A stretch of DNA of 64,000 nt from Janibacter limosus (GTDB lineage: Bacteria; Actinomycetota; Actinomycetes; Actinomycetales; Dermatophilaceae): contig NZ_CP036164.1 of the NCBI RefSeq assembly GCF_004295485.1, forward strand, positions 1,240,001 to 1,304,000, written 5' to 3'. Below the pieces are notes generated by a model. That model searched no databases. It was given only the letters and a program-made list of their open reading frames with translations, and was not told the DNA's origin. The position numbers and the translations under genes were made by a program. Positions 1-8,580 of the stretch are shown in pieces (positions within the stretch are counted from its first letter, which is position 1; the number at the start of each line of letters is the position of its first letter).

Positions 1-362
1 ACCCCCTTCCCGCCATCAGCCTTGCCGAGTCGCACTCGTCGCTCACCGCGATCGGCAACGACTACGGCTTCGACCAGGTCTTCCTGCGCGGCGTGCAGGC
101 CTTCGCCCGGCCCGGGGACGTCCTGCTCACGATGTCGACCTCGGGCACGAGCCCCAATGTCGTCGCAGCGCTGGCCGAGGCCCGTCGACGCGGCGTGCGC
201 ACCATCCTCATGACCGGCGCGAAGGGGGCCGGCCAGGGCGATCTGGCCGACCACCTGCTGGTCGTGCCGTCCAGCGAGACCCCGCGGATCCAGGAGGTCC
301 ACATGCTGTGGGCGCACGCCTGGTGCGAGGCGGTCGACCTGGCCATGCAGGACCCGTCCTGA
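1..362 (+). CDS. gmhA: Phosphoheptose isomerase (SIS domain), 3' part
   Basis: C-terminal 119 or so residues of a SIS-fold sugar isomerase; the start lies outside the window. Visible motifs are the phosphate-binding MSTSGTSPNV loop and a C-terminal helix HMLWAHAWCEAVDL typical of GmhA, which converts sedoheptulose 7-phosphate to D-glycero-D-manno-heptose 7-phosphate. The next gene encodes a GmhB-type heptose bisphosphate phosphatase whose reading frame overlaps this one, so the pair probably belongs to a nucleotide-activated heptose locus continuing to the left. In a Gram-positive host the heptose would go to a surface glycan or glycoprotein rather than LPS; that use is inference. Confidence 0.85.
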   Translation, partial: PLPAISLAESHSSLTAIGNDYGFDQVFLRGVQAFARPGDVLLTMSTSGTSPNVVAALAEARRRGVRTILMTGAKGAGQGDLADHLLVVPSSETPRIQEVHMLWAHAWCEAVDLAMQDPS

Positions 363-916
363 CCCCGAGCCCGTGGTGGTTCGGGCCGCCGGCCCTGCAC
401 CCGCCGGCGGAGGGCACCCCCTTCGACCTCGTCCTGCTCGATCGTGACGGCACGCTCAACGTGCGCGTCCCGGACGACTACGTCACGCGCCCCGAGGACC
501 TCGAGCTGCTGCCGGGCGCGGCGCAGGCGGTCGGGCGGCTCACCCGGGCCGGGTGCCGCACGGTGCTCGTCACCAACCAACGCGGGATCGCCCGCGGCCT
601 GATGGACCGCGACGCGCTCGTGGCGGTTCACGCCCGGCTCGAGTCGCTCCTGCGGGTGGAGGGAGGACGGCTGGACGCCGTCGTGGTCTGCCCGCACGGT
701 CACGGCGAGTGCGGCTGCCGCAAGCCGCTCGACGGACTCTTCCGCGAGGCCCTGCGCCGGGCGTCCTGGGCGGACCCCGCCAGGTGCGTCATGGTGGGCG
801 ACATGCCCTCCGACCTCGAGCCGGCCGGGCGTCTCGGGATGCGGACGGAGCGGGTCGCGGTCGATCGTCCGGTGGGTGATGCGGTGACCCGACTGCTCGG
901 CCCCTCGGGGCACTGA
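308..916 (+). CDS. gmhB: D-glycero-D-manno-heptose 1,7-bisphosphate 7-phosphatase (HAD family)
   Basis: HAD-superfamily phosphatase of the histidinol-phosphatase/GmhB branch. From the GTG at 308, the nucleophile motif DRDGT is at residues 45-49, the second motif is VTNQRG near 88, the zinc loop CPHGHGECGC near 128-137 gives a Cys-His-Cys-Cys set, and the final acidic motif is GDMPSDLE. It would remove the 7-phosphate in heptose activation, the step between HddA/HldE kinase and nucleotidyl transfer. Start choice is uncertain: GTG at 308 overlaps gmhA by about 55 bases, a second in-frame GTG lies at 323, and the conserved domain begins only near residue 38. Either way it is translationally linked to gmhA. 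Confidence 0.82.
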   Translation: MGARLVRGGRPGHAGPVLTPSPWWFGPPALHPPAEGTPFDLVLLDRDGTLNVRVPDDYVTRPEDLELLPGAAQAVGRLTRAGCRTVLVTNQRGIARGLMDRDALVAVHARLESLLRVEGGRLDAVVVCPHGHGECGCRKPLDGLFREALRRASWADPARCVMVGDMPSDLEPAGRLGMRTERVAVDRPVGDAVTRLLGPSGH

Positions 917-1037
917 GCCGGGTTCGTGTTCGTCCGACGTGGTGAAGGCCACGTCCCCTACTCTGTTCTCGGACTGAGGTGGCGCTCACGAGGTGCTACT
1001 GTCCGGTAAGTTATTTAGGGCCAAGGAGGGTTCTCTC

Positions 1038-2036
1038 GTGCGCAAGTACCTGCTGCCGACGATCATCATGTGTGTCGGCGCGTTCATCCTCACCATGGGA
1101 CTGCTCTTCAAGTTCTATGCCTATCCGCGTCTGGCGGTCGTCCCCACGGACCAGAACACGACGCAGATCGTGCAGGACCCGGATGCCAAGTTCTTCGACG
1201 CCGACAACGTCAAGCCCGGTAACGGTGAGCTGACGACGACGGCGCGCATCATCGGTGACCCCGAGGCCTCCGAGCAGGCCTCCGAGGAGACCGGCGAGGA
1301 CGTCGCGATCTGGAACAGCGGCCAGGTCAGCGACAACAACGGCGACAACATCCCGATGGACGGCAGCACCGAGGTGCTCGTCTTCGACCGGCACACCGGC
1401 GAGGCCATCAACTGCTGCGGCGAGTCCAAGAACGGCGAGGCCGTCAAGCGCTCGGGCCTGCTGGTGAAGTTCCCCTTCGACACCCAGCCGGTCGACACCT
1501 ACACCTGGTGGGACAGCACGGTCGGCCAGGCCTTCCCGGTCAAGTACACGGGCGAGGAGGAGCTGCAGGGGATGAACACCTACGTGTTCACCCAGGAGGT
1601 CCCCGAGACCAAGTACGCGACGCGGGAGCTGCCCGGCAACCTCTTCGGTGGGTCCGCGAGCTCCGGCGCCGTCGACGCAGACCGCTACTACTCCAACAAG
1701 CGCACCTTCTGGGTCGACCCGGTCACCGGAGTCGTCCTGGACCGGGTCGAGGACCAGAAGCAGGAGTTCCGCTACGACGGCAAGACCCTCAACGCCCTCG
1801 AGACGACCTCCCGCTTCACCCCTGACACGGTCTCCGGCAATGTCGAGGAGTACAAGTCCAAGTCGGCGCAGCTGCACATGGTCCAGTCGACCCTGCCCCT
1901 GATCTTCACGATCCTCGGCATCCTGCTGCTCCTGGGTGGGCTGGTGCTCTCGCTCGTGATCGGTCGGCGCCGCACGGCCGACCCGGAGCCGGACCGCGAC
2001 GACGACCAGCGTGGGGACCCGGTCTTCGGACGCTGA
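1038..2036 (+). CDS. DUF3068 (PorA-like) membrane-anchored protein
   Basis: 332-residue protein of the actinobacterial DUF3068 family. An N-terminal membrane segment (about residues 4-24) is followed by a large predicted extracellular region with a vicinal INCCGES cysteine pair, then a C-terminal membrane segment (about 286-309) and a short charged tail. I start it at GTG 1038 because GAGGG at 1026-1030 gives a normal ribosome site; an in-frame start at 993 would lie upstream of that site. It stands alone between gmhB and a convergent methyltransferase. Function is unknown; family members are sometimes annotated as porin PorA family. A TACTGT box at 997-1002 is a possible -10. Confidence 0.8.
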   Translation: MRKYLLPTIIMCVGAFILTMGLLFKFYAYPRLAVVPTDQNTTQIVQDPDAKFFDADNVKPGNGELTTTARIIGDPEASEQASEETGEDVAIWNSGQVSDNNGDNIPMDGSTEVLVFDRHTGEAINCCGESKNGEAVKRSGLLVKFPFDTQPVDTYTWWDSTVGQAFPVKYTGEEELQGMNTYVFTQEVPETKYATRELPGNLFGGSASSGAVDADRYYSNKRTFWVDPVTGVVLDRVEDQKQEFRYDGKTLNALETTSRFTPDTVSGNVEEYKSKSAQLHMVQSTLPLIFTILGILLLLGGLVLSLVIGRRRTADPEPDRDDDQRGDPVFGR

Positions 2037-2053
2037 GTCACCTGCAACCCCAC

Positions 2054-2100
2054 CGGGCCGGGCCGACGTCATCCATGACGTCGGCCCGGCCCGTTTGTTG
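2054..2100. terminator. Bidirectional hairpin terminator
   Basis: Perfect 19-bp inverted repeat: arms 2054-2072 and 2075-2093, GC-rich, followed on the plus strand by TTTGTTG. It lies between the convergent DUF3068 and methyltransferase genes, so it can end both transcripts. Confidence 0.8.
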
Positions 2101-2146
2101 GTGCCCCGTGCGACCGCGCCCCGTGGGTCTGCCCCGGTGGGTCGGG

Positions 2147-2974
2147 TCAGCCCGGTCGGGTGGCCACGAAGATCGCCGTGCCCGGGAGGAGCCGACCCCG
2201 CAGCGGCGACCAGGCCCCCCACACCTCCGTGTTGTCGAGAGGCCACTCCAACTCGTGCACAGCCCGCAGGACGAGTCCCGCGTCGATGATCTCGGCGATC
2301 CGGTTGCCCATGGTGCGGTGGTGCTCCACATAGCTGGCCCGGTCCCACTCGGCCTCGACATAGGGCCGCTCGTCGAAGTAGGACATGGTCGCCGTCAGGC
2401 CCTCGGGTCCCGGCACGTCGGGGAAGGCCCACCGGATCGGGTGGGTCGTCGAGAAGGCGAGCCGGCCCCCGGGGCGCAGCACCCGGGCGAGCTCCCGCAT
2501 GAGTCCCGCGGAGTCGGCGACGAAGGGGGTGGCCCCGTAGGCGGAGAAGACGATGTCGAAGCTCGCGTCGGCGAAGGGCAGGCGCGTCGCATCCGCCTGG
2601 GCGAGCAGGGGAGCGACGCCCTCGGTGCGGGCGTCGATGGCCCGGGCCGTGGTCAGCATCCCGGCGGACAGGTCGGTCGAGACGACGCGGGCACCACGTG
2701 CAGCGCACCACCGCCCGCCCTGGGCGCCGCCGCCACCGAACTCGAGGACGGTGCGCCCCTGCAGCGCGGTCGGGTCGCCGAGCACGTGCAGGTCGTCCTC
2801 CGACCATCCCTCGGGACCCCAGACGAGGTCGGCGTCCCCGAGGAACTCGCCGTGCTCGGTCAGGTAGGCGGACGCCTCCTGGTCCCACCAGCCGCGGTTT
2901 GCCGCGACCGTCTCGGCCTGGCTGCTCGCCCGCCGACTGACCGCCTCGGTGTAGTCGACCTGCCCCTCATCCAT
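2147..2974 (-). CDS. Class I SAM-dependent methyltransferase
   Basis: 275-residue protein with a Methyltransf_11-type Rossmann core. Motif I VLEFGGGGAQGG is at about residues 76-87, followed by the acidic strand ending STDLSAG, a DATRLPF motif and SFDIVFSAYGATPFV, then the post-core RVLRPGGRLAFSTTHP. The N-terminal EAVSRRASSQAETVAANRGWWD block is typical of actinobacterial copies; the substrate is unknown. Single gene, convergent with DUF3068 and divergent from rpsA. ATG 2974 has no ribosome site but lies 7 bases from a TAGCGT -10 box, so the mRNA is probably leaderless. Confidence 0.82.
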   Translation of the reverse strand: MDEGQVDYTEAVSRRASSQAETVAANRGWWDQEASAYLTEHGEFLGDADLVWGPEGWSEDDLHVLGDPTALQGRTVLEFGGGGAQGGRWCAARGARVVSTDLSAGMLTTARAIDARTEGVAPLLAQADATRLPFADASFDIVFSAYGATPFVADSAGLMRELARVLRPGGRLAFSTTHPIRWAFPDVPGPEGLTATMSYFDERPYVEAEWDRASYVEHHRTMGNRIAEIIDAGLVLRAVHELEWPLDNTEVWGAWSPLRGRLLPGTAIFVATRPG

Positions 2975-2981
2975 GGGACGG

Positions 2982-2987
2982 ACGCTA
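2982..2987 (-). promoter_or_regulatory. -10 box TAGCGT, leaderless methyltransferase gene
   Basis: Read on the minus strand, TAGCGT is followed by 7 bases and then the ATG at 2974, so transcription would begin at or beside the start codon. No clear -35 is seen. Confidence 0.5.
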
Positions 2988-3002
2988 GTCGACGACCCGG
3001 CT

Positions 3003-3032
3003 TTGCTCCCTTCGGCCCGGACGCACTACGAT
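3003..3032 (+). promoter_or_regulatory. rpsA promoter
   Basis: -35-like TTGCTC at 3003-3008 and -10 TACGAT at 3027-3032 with an 18-bp spacer. It predicts an 85-90 base leader before rpsA that contains GC-rich inverted repeats around CACCCGGGTG, a possible site for S1 autoregulation (inference). Confidence 0.6.
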
Positions 3033-3122
3033 GGAGGAGCGTATTTGTGTGCCCACCCGGGCACCCGGGTGCGATGCACCCGTCCCGCACGATCATCTGT
3101 CCACAATCGGAGTTCCTACTAC

Positions 3123-4634
3123 ATGACTGCCAGCACGGTCGACACGACCGCCGCCCCTCAGGTTGCCATCAACGACATCGGCTCTGAGGAAGATCTTCTC
3201 GCCGCCATCGACGCCACGATCAAGGACTTCAACGATGGCGACATCGTCGAGGGCCACATCGTCAAGGTCGACCGCGACGAGGTGCTTCTCGACATCGGCT
3301 ACAAGACCGAGGGCGTCATCCCCTCGCGTGAGCTGTCCATCAAGCACGATGTCGACCCCTCGGAGATCGTCGCCGTCGGCGACCTCGTCGAGGCCCTCGT
3401 CCTCCAGAAGGAGGACAAGGAAGGCCGACTCATCCTGTCCAAGAAGCGGGCTCAGTACGAGCGCGCCTGGGGCACCATCGAGAAGATCAAGGAGGAGGAC
3501 GGCGTCGTCACCGGCACCGTCATCGAGGTCGTCAAGGGTGGACTCATCCTCGACATCGGCCTGCGTGGCTTCCTCCCCGCCTCCCTCGTGGAGATGCGTC
3601 GCGTCCGCGACCTCCAGCCGTACGTCGGCAAGGAGATCGAGGCCAAGATCATCGAGCTCGACAAGAACCGCAACAACGTGGTCCTGTCGCGCCGTGCCTG
3701 GCTCGAGCAGACCCAGTCCGAGGTCCGCACGACCTTCCTCAAGGAGCTCCAGAAGGGGCAGGTCCGCACGGGAGTCGTCTCCTCGATCGTCAACTTCGGT
3801 GCCTTCGTGGACCTGGGCGGCGTCGACGGTCTCGTCCACGTCTCCGAGCTGTCCTGGAAGCACATCGACCACCCGTCCGAGGTCGTCGAGGTCGGCGACG
3901 ACGTCACGGTCGAGGTCCTGGACGTCGACATGGACCGCGAGCGCGTCTCCCTGTCGCTCAAGGCGACGCAGGAGGACCCGTGGCAGCACTTCGCCCGGAC
4001 CCACGCGATCGGTCAGGTCGTCCCGGGCAAGGTCACCAAGCTGGTCCCCTTCGGTGCGTTCGTGCGCGTCGAGGACGGCATCGAGGGCCTGGTCCACATC
4101 TCCGAGCTGGCCGAGCGCCACGTGGAGCTGCCGGAGCAGGTCGTCAACGTCGGCCAGGAGATCTTCGTCAAGGTCATCGACATCGACCTCGAGCGTCGTC
4201 GCATCTCGCTGAGCCTCAAGCAGGCCAACGAGGACGGCGCCAACCTCACGGAGTTCGACCCCACGCTCTACGGCATGGCTGCCGAGTACGACGAGCAGGG
4301 CAACTACAAGTACCCCGAGGGCTTCGACTCCGAGACCAACGAGTGGCTCGAGGGCTACGACACGCAGCGTGAGGCCTGGGAGAAGCAGTACGCCGACGCC
4401 CACGCGCGCTGGGAGGCCCACCGGGCCCAGGTCGAGAAGGCTGCTGCGGATGACGCAGCTGCCGCCGAGGGTGGCAACGACTCCGTCGCCGCCACCTCGT
4501 ACAGCTCGGACAGCGGCAGCGGCAGCAGCAGCTCGTCCACCCCGAGCGCCGGTGCCCAGGCACCGACCAACGAGGGCACGCTGGCTTCCGACGAGGCGCT
4601 GGCCGCGCTCCGCGAGAAGCTCACGGGCAACTGA
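3123..4634 (+). CDS. rpsA: 30S ribosomal protein S1
   Basis: 503-residue S1 with four OB-fold S1 domains, at about residues 38-107, 125-191, 208-278 and 296-366, the number usual in Actinobacteria against six in E. coli. Signature segments GAFVDLGGVDGLVHVSEL and GAFVRVEDGIEGLVHISEL mark domains 3 and 4. The C-terminal tail is acidic, then Ser/Gly rich. It helps bind mRNA to the 30S subunit. Start ATG 3123 gives the MTASTVDTTAA N terminus of relatives; the frame is open upstream to 2973 but that part is the untranslated leader. Monocistronic: own promoter, and a strong hairpin after the stop. Confidence 0.97.
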   Translation: MTASTVDTTAAPQVAINDIGSEEDLLAAIDATIKDFNDGDIVEGHIVKVDRDEVLLDIGYKTEGVIPSRELSIKHDVDPSEIVAVGDLVEALVLQKEDKEGRLILSKKRAQYERAWGTIEKIKEEDGVVTGTVIEVVKGGLILDIGLRGFLPASLVEMRRVRDLQPYVGKEIEAKIIELDKNRNNVVLSRRAWLEQTQSEVRTTFLKELQKGQVRTGVVSSIVNFGAFVDLGGVDGLVHVSELSWKHIDHPSEVVEVGDDVTVEVLDVDMDRERVSLSLKATQEDPWQHFARTHAIGQVVPGKVTKLVPFGAFVRVEDGIEGLVHISELAERHVELPEQVVNVGQEIFVKVIDIDLERRRISLSLKQANEDGANLTEFDPTLYGMAAEYDEQGNYKYPEGFDSETNEWLEGYDTQREAWEKQYADAHARWEAHRAQVEKAAADDAAAAEGGNDSVAATSYSSDSGSGSSSSSTPSAGAQAPTNEGTLASDEALAALREKLTGN

Positions 4635-4652
4635 CCCGAGCAGCACCACGTC

Positions 4653-4692
4653 GAAGGGGGCGTCGCACCGATCCGGTGCGGCGCCCCCTTCG
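4653..4692 (+). terminator. rpsA terminator hairpin
   Basis: 18-bp stem with one G-U pair: arms 4653-4670 and 4674-4691, loop ATC. The base is GAAGGGGG/CCCCCTTC and there is no U tract; CGTCATG follows. The terC terminator has the same base and the same following bases. Confidence 0.7.
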
Positions 4693-4709
4693 TCATGCCC
4701 CGGGGTGCC

Positions 4710-4715
4710 TAGGAT
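4710..4715 (+). promoter_or_regulatory. -10 box TAGGAT, leaderless coaE
   Basis: TAGGAT ends 7 bases before the coaE ATG at 4723 and follows directly on the rpsA terminator. There is no Shine-Dalgarno sequence between them, so a leaderless transcript is likely. Confidence 0.55.
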
Positions 4716-4722
4716 CGGGCCC

Positions 4723-5922
4723 ATGCTGCGCATCGGACTCACAGGTGGGATCGGGTCGGGCAAGTCGACGGTCTCGCGTCGGCTGACCGAGCTCGGGGCC
4801 GTCGTCATCGACGCCGACCTCATCGCTCGGGAGGTGGTCGAGCCGGGCGAGCCGGCGCTGGAGCAGATCCGCGAGCGCTTCGGCGACGGGGTCTTCACCA
4901 GCGACGGCGCCCTCGACCGGCCAGCGCTCGGCCGCGTGGTCTTCGGCGACCCGCAGGCGCTGGCCGATCTTGAAGGGATCACGCACCCGGCGATCTGGGG
5001 TCGGACGGCGCAGCGCCTCAGGGCGGCGGAGCAGGCCGGGACGGCCGTCGCGGTGCACGACATGCCCTTGCTCGTGGAGAAGCAGATGGCGGGGGAGTAC
5101 CACCTCGTGCTCGTCGTCGACACCGATGAGGAGGAGCGGGTCCGCCGCCTCGTGGAGCTGCGGGGGATGCCGCAGGACGAGGCCCGATCGCGCATCGCGG
5201 CCCAGGCCACCGACGAGCAGCGTCGTGCCGTCGCCGACGTGCTCCTGGACAACAACGGGAGCCCCGACGACCTCGTCGTGGCGGTCGACCGGCTCTGGCA
5301 GGAGCGGCTGACCCCCTTCGCCGACAACCTGGCCACGTCGAGCCCGGTGCGGGCCCCGCAGGAGCTGACCCTGCTCGACCCGGACCCTGCCTGGGCCGGC
5401 CGGGCCGCGCGAGAGATCGCCCGGCTGCGCCATCGCCTCGGTGATCTCGCGGTCACGGTCGACCACATCGGCTCGACGGCGGTGCCGATGTACGCCAAGC
5501 CGATCATCGACCTGCAGGTGGGCGTCGCCGACCTCGCCGTGGCGGACTCCGCTGCCTTCACGCGCGCCATGGACCAAGGGGGGTGGCCCCGCATCGAGGG
5601 CGTCGACCAGGACGCGTCCAAGGACGGACAGCACTGGCCCAAGCGCTACCACCTCGGCTGCGACCCCGCGGTGCCCATCCACCTGCACGTGCGTGAGGTC
5701 GACTCACCCGGCTGGCGGTGGGCGTTGCTCTTTCGCGACTGGCTGCGCGCCGACGAGTCGGCGCGCACGGGCTACCGCGCCGAGAAGCACCGACTGGCCG
5801 CAGCCGGCCTGCGGCGCGCCGAGTACGCCGACGCCAAGGAGCCGTGGTTCGACGCGGTGTCCGAGCGGATCGAGGCGTGGGCGCGCGAGACCGGGTGGTC
5901 TCCCGACGTCGAGGGGGCCTGA
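4723..5922 (+). CDS. coaE: Dephospho-CoA kinase fused to GrpB (UPF0157) domain
   Basis: 399 residues with two domains. Residues 1 to about 200 are dephospho-CoA kinase, the last step of coenzyme A synthesis, with P-loop GGIGSGKS (8-15), the acceptor segment DADLIAREVVEPG and HPAIWGRTAQRL. Residues about 215-390 form a GrpB/UPF0157 domain, a nucleotidyltransferase-like fold, with HIGSTAVPMYAKPIIDLQVGV. The fusion is known from mycobacterial CoaE, where the extra domain has been proposed to aid folding or activity. The start at 4723 is fixed by the kinase N terminus MLRIGLTGG; the upstream open frame runs antisense-like through rpsA. The next gene begins at the base after the stop. Confidence 0.95.
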   Translation: MLRIGLTGGIGSGKSTVSRRLTELGAVVIDADLIAREVVEPGEPALEQIRERFGDGVFTSDGALDRPALGRVVFGDPQALADLEGITHPAIWGRTAQRLRAAEQAGTAVAVHDMPLLVEKQMAGEYHLVLVVDTDEEERVRRLVELRGMPQDEARSRIAAQATDEQRRAVADVLLDNNGSPDDLVVAVDRLWQERLTPFADNLATSSPVRAPQELTLLDPDPAWAGRAAREIARLRHRLGDLAVTVDHIGSTAVPMYAKPIIDLQVGVADLAVADSAAFTRAMDQGGWPRIEGVDQDASKDGQHWPKRYHLGCDPAVPIHLHVREVDSPGWRWALLFRDWLRADESARTGYRAEKHRLAAAGLRRAEYADAKEPWFDAVSERIEAWARETGWSPDVEGA

Positions 5923-6276
5923 GTGCCCTCCTACCGTGTCGCGGTCGACGTCCACGGGGTCTCGCCCGGGATCCCGCCCGAGAGCCTGCTGCCCCGGGCC
6001 GAGGAGCTGCTCGCCCTCGGTCACCGGGTCGAGGACCGCTCCGTCGAGATCGTGCGCGGGCAGCCGCAGATCCACCTGCGCTTCCTCGTGTCGGGGACGC
6101 ACGACGCCGCCGAGGACGACGAGGCGCAGGACGCCGTGCGCGGCCTGGTGATGGCGCTGGCGCCCATCGCGCGGCTGGGGCGGTGGACCCTGCGCCGCGG
6201 CCCGGGCGGGCACTGGAGAGTCATCCGCAGTGGTGACGCCCGCGAGGGTCTGACCGAGCACCCGGTCGACTTCTGA
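5923..6276 (+). CDS. Small conserved hypothetical protein
   Basis: 117 residues, GTG start directly abutting the coaE stop (TGAGTG), so translation is probably coupled. The sequence MPSYRVAVDVHGVSPGIPPESLLPRAEELLALG and a C-terminal LGRWTLRRGPGGHWR look like a small alpha/beta protein; I see no signal peptide, membrane segment, metal site or known motif. I do not recognise a characterised family. A link to CoA synthesis is suggested only by position after coaE. Confidence 0.7.
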   Translation: MPSYRVAVDVHGVSPGIPPESLLPRAEELLALGHRVEDRSVEIVRGQPQIHLRFLVSGTHDAAEDDEAQDAVRGLVMALAPIARLGRWTLRRGPGGHWRVIRSGDAREGLTEHPVDF

Positions 6277-6296
6277 GCGTTGTCGGTGGGGTGACA

Positions 6297-6302
6297 TACG
6301 GT
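6297..6302 (+). promoter_or_regulatory. -10 box TACGGT, leaderless uvrB
   Basis: TACGGT ends 7 bases before the uvrB ATG at 6310; no Shine-Dalgarno sequence intervenes. No LexA-like GAAC-N4-GTTC palindrome is visible nearby. Confidence 0.55.
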
Positions 6303-6309
6303 TGACGTC

Positions 6310-8397
6310 ATGCGCCCGGTGACCGATCTGCAACGTACGGTGGCTCCCTTCGAGGTCGTCTCGGACTTCGAGCCCGCGGGGGACCAGCCCACGGCGATCG
6401 CCGACCTCACCCGGCGGGTCCGGGCCGGGGAGCAGGACGTCGTCCTCCTCGGTGCCACCGGTACCGGCAAGTCCGCGACGACGGCCTGGCTCATCGAGCA
6501 GGTCCAGCGCCCCACCCTGGTGATGGCACCCAACAAGACGCTGGCGGCGCAGCTGGCCAACGAGTTCCGTGAGCTGCTGCCCAACAACGCCGTCGAGTAC
6601 TTCGTCAGCTACTACGACTACTTCCAGCCCGAGGCCTACGTGCCGCAGTCGGACACCTACATCGAGAAGGACAGCTCGGTCAACGAGGAGGTCGAGCGGC
6701 TGCGGCACAGCGCCACCAACAGCCTGCTGACCCGACGCGATGTCATCGTCGTCGCCTCGGTCTCCTGCATCTACGGCCTCGGCACCCCCCAGGAGTACGT
6801 CGACCGGATGGTCACGCTCGAGGTCGGGGCCGAGATCGACCGGGACGAGCTGCTGCGCAAGTTCGTCACGATGCAGTACACGCGCAACGACTTGGCCTTC
6901 ACCCGTGGCACCTTCCGGGTTCGGGGCGACACCGTCGAGATCATCCCGGTCTACGAGGAGCTCGCCGTGCGGATCGAGTTCTTCGGCGACGAGATCGAGC
7001 GCATCCACACCCTCAACCCCCTGACCGGCGAGGTCGTGCGCGAGGAGGAGCAGATGCACATCTTCCCGGCGACCCACTACGTCGCCGGTCCGGAGCGCAT
7101 GGAGCGCGCCATCGCCGGCATCGAGGCCGAGCTCGAGGACACCCTGGCCGGCATGGAGCGCCAGGGCAAGATGCTCGAGGCCCAGCGGCTGCGCATGCGC
7201 ACGACCTACGACATCGAGATGATGCGGCAGGTCGGCAGCTGCGCCGGGATCGAAAACTACTCGATGCACATCGACGGCCGGCTGCCCGGGACCGCCCCCA
7301 ACTGCCTGCTCGACTACTTCCCCGAGGACTTCCTCCTCGTCATCGACGAGTCGCACCAGACCGTGCCGCAGATCGGTGCCATGTACGAGGGCGACGCCTC
7401 GCGCAAGCGCACCCTCGTCGAGCACGGCTTCCGGCTGCCCAGCGCGATGGACAACCGCCCGCTGACGTGGGAGGAGTTCCTCGAGCGCACCGGGCAGACG
7501 GTCTACCTCTCGGCGACCCCGGGTGACTACGAGCTGGCCAAGTCCGACGGCTACGTCGAGCAGGTCATCCGCCCGACCGGCCTGATCGACCCCGAGGTCG
7601 TCCTCAAGCCGACCAAGGGGCAGATCGACGACCTGCTGCACGAGATCCGCCAGCGTGCCGATCGCGACGAGCGGGTGCTCGTGACGACCCTGACCAAGAA
7701 GATGGCCGAGGACCTCACCGACTACCTCCTCGACAAGGGGGTCCGGGTGCGCTACCTGCACTCCGACATCGACACCCTGCGCCGGGTCGAGCTGCTGCGC
7801 GAGCTGCGGCTGGGCGAGTACGACGTGCTCGTGGGGATCAACCTGCTGCGCGAGGGCCTCGACCTGCCCGAGGTCTCCCTCGTGAGCATCCTCGACGCCG
7901 ACAAGGAGGGCTTCCTGCGCAGCGCACGGTCGCTCATCCAGACGATCGGCCGCGCCGCGCGCAATGTGTCGGGCCAGGTGCACATGTACGCCGACAAGGT
8001 CACCCCCTCCATGCAGCAGGCTCTCGACGAGACACATCGTCGTCGGGTCAAGCAGATCGCCTACAACCGCGAGCGCGGACTGGACCCCCAGCCGCTGCGC
8101 AAGAAGATCGCGGACATCACGGACATGCTGCGGCGAGAGGACGCCGACACGGCCGAGCTGCTCGGGTCCGGTCGCAGCCAGTCCCGGGGCAAGAGCCGCA
8201 GCGCCAAGGCTGACGCGGACTCCAGCGAGCGCGGTCGGGACCTGCCGGCCACCGAGCTGGCTCGCCTCATCCAGGAGCTCACCGACCAGATGCACCAGGC
8301 GGCGACCGACCTGCACTTCGAGCTGGCAGCCCGGTTGCGCGACGAGATCGGTGACCTGAAGAAGGAGCTGCGGCAGATGACCGCCGCGACCCGCTGA
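6310..8397 (+). CDS. uvrB: Excinuclease ABC subunit B
   Basis: 695-residue UvrB, the damage-verifying helicase-like subunit of nucleotide excision repair. Walker A GATGTGKS is at 48-55, the beta-hairpin segment [21 protein letters not shown] at about 98-118, the DEAD-type box IDESH near 345, the helicase motif [18 protein letters not shown] near 510, motif [11 protein letters not shown] near 540, and the C-terminal UVR motif [19 protein letters not shown] that binds UvrC. Length and order are those of the family. A Ser/Lys-rich linker (about 615-640) precedes the UVR motif. Expressed from its own leaderless promoter; uvrA and uvrC lie 5.5 and 15 kb away. Confidence 0.97.
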   Translation: MRPVTDLQRTVAPFEVVSDFEPAGDQPTAIADLTRRVRAGEQDVVLLGATGTGKSATTAWLIEQVQRPTLVMAPNKTLAAQLANEFRELLPNNAVEYFVSYYDYFQPEAYVPQSDTYIEKDSSVNEEVERLRHSATNSLLTRRDVIVVASVSCIYGLGTPQEYVDRMVTLEVGAEIDRDELLRKFVTMQYTRNDLAFTRGTFRVRGDTVEIIPVYEELAVRIEFFGDEIERIHTLNPLTGEVVREEEQMHIFPATHYVAGPERMERAIAGIEAELEDTLAGMERQGKMLEAQRLRMRTTYDIEMMRQVGSCAGIENYSMHIDGRLPGTAPNCLLDYFPEDFLLVIDESHQTVPQIGAMYEGDASRKRTLVEHGFRLPSAMDNRPLTWEEFLERTGQTVYLSATPGDYELAKSDGYVEQVIRPTGLIDPEVVLKPTKGQIDDLLHEIRQRADRDERVLVTTLTKKMAEDLTDYLLDKGVRVRYLHSDIDTLRRVELLRELRLGEYDVLVGINLLREGLDLPEVSLVSILDADKEGFLRSARSLIQTIGRAARNVSGQVHMYADKVTPSMQQALDETHRRRVKQIAYNRERGLDPQPLRKKIADITDMLRREDADTAELLGSGRSQSRGKSRSAKADADSSERGRDLPATELARLIQELTDQMHQAATDLHFELAARLRDEIGDLKKELRQMTAATR

Positions 8398-8461
8398 CGG
8401 ACCACCTTCGTCCTGTCATGCGGCGCATCCGGTCGCGCGGCGTGAGACACTCGAGACAACG

Positions 8462-8574
8462 GAGGGGAGTATCCCCGCAGCGCTGTCTCGTCAGCACGGT
8501 TGGTTCGTCCGACCCGGGGCAGTGGCCTGACCCAGGTGGGAGAGACCTCCGGACGTGTTCCCCTGTCCGGAAGG
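8462..8574 (+). ncRNA. yybP-ykoY manganese riboswitch upstream of terC
   Basis: The leader holds the hallmark GGGGAGTA at 8464-8471, the internal CTCGTCAGCACGG at 8486-8498 and the closing GAGAGACCTCC at about 8540-8550, which I recognise as the yybP-ykoY (Mn2+) riboswitch core found before TerC and other Mn exporters. It is followed by a 7-bp hairpin (8548-8554 with 8565-8571) whose 3' arm contains the GGAAGG ribosome site (8569-8574) of terC. Mn binding would then be expected to open this hairpin and allow translation. The core call is from conserved sequence; the switching model is inference. Confidence 0.75.
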
Positions 8575-8580
8575 TTCCTC

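Noticed and set aside
1011-2888. 625-codon minus-strand frame covering DUF3068 and part of the methyltransferase
   Set aside because: It crosses a strong bidirectional terminator and shows no domain; shadow of the two real genes.
3093-8316. Two long minus-strand open frames (about 850 and 870 codons) opposite rpsA, coaE and uvrB
   Set aside because: Shadow frames of well-supported genes; composition is that of antisense translation.
8398-8580. Small coding gene upstream of terC
   Set aside because: Open frames there run through the riboswitch core and lack ribosome sites; the RNA element explains the sequence.
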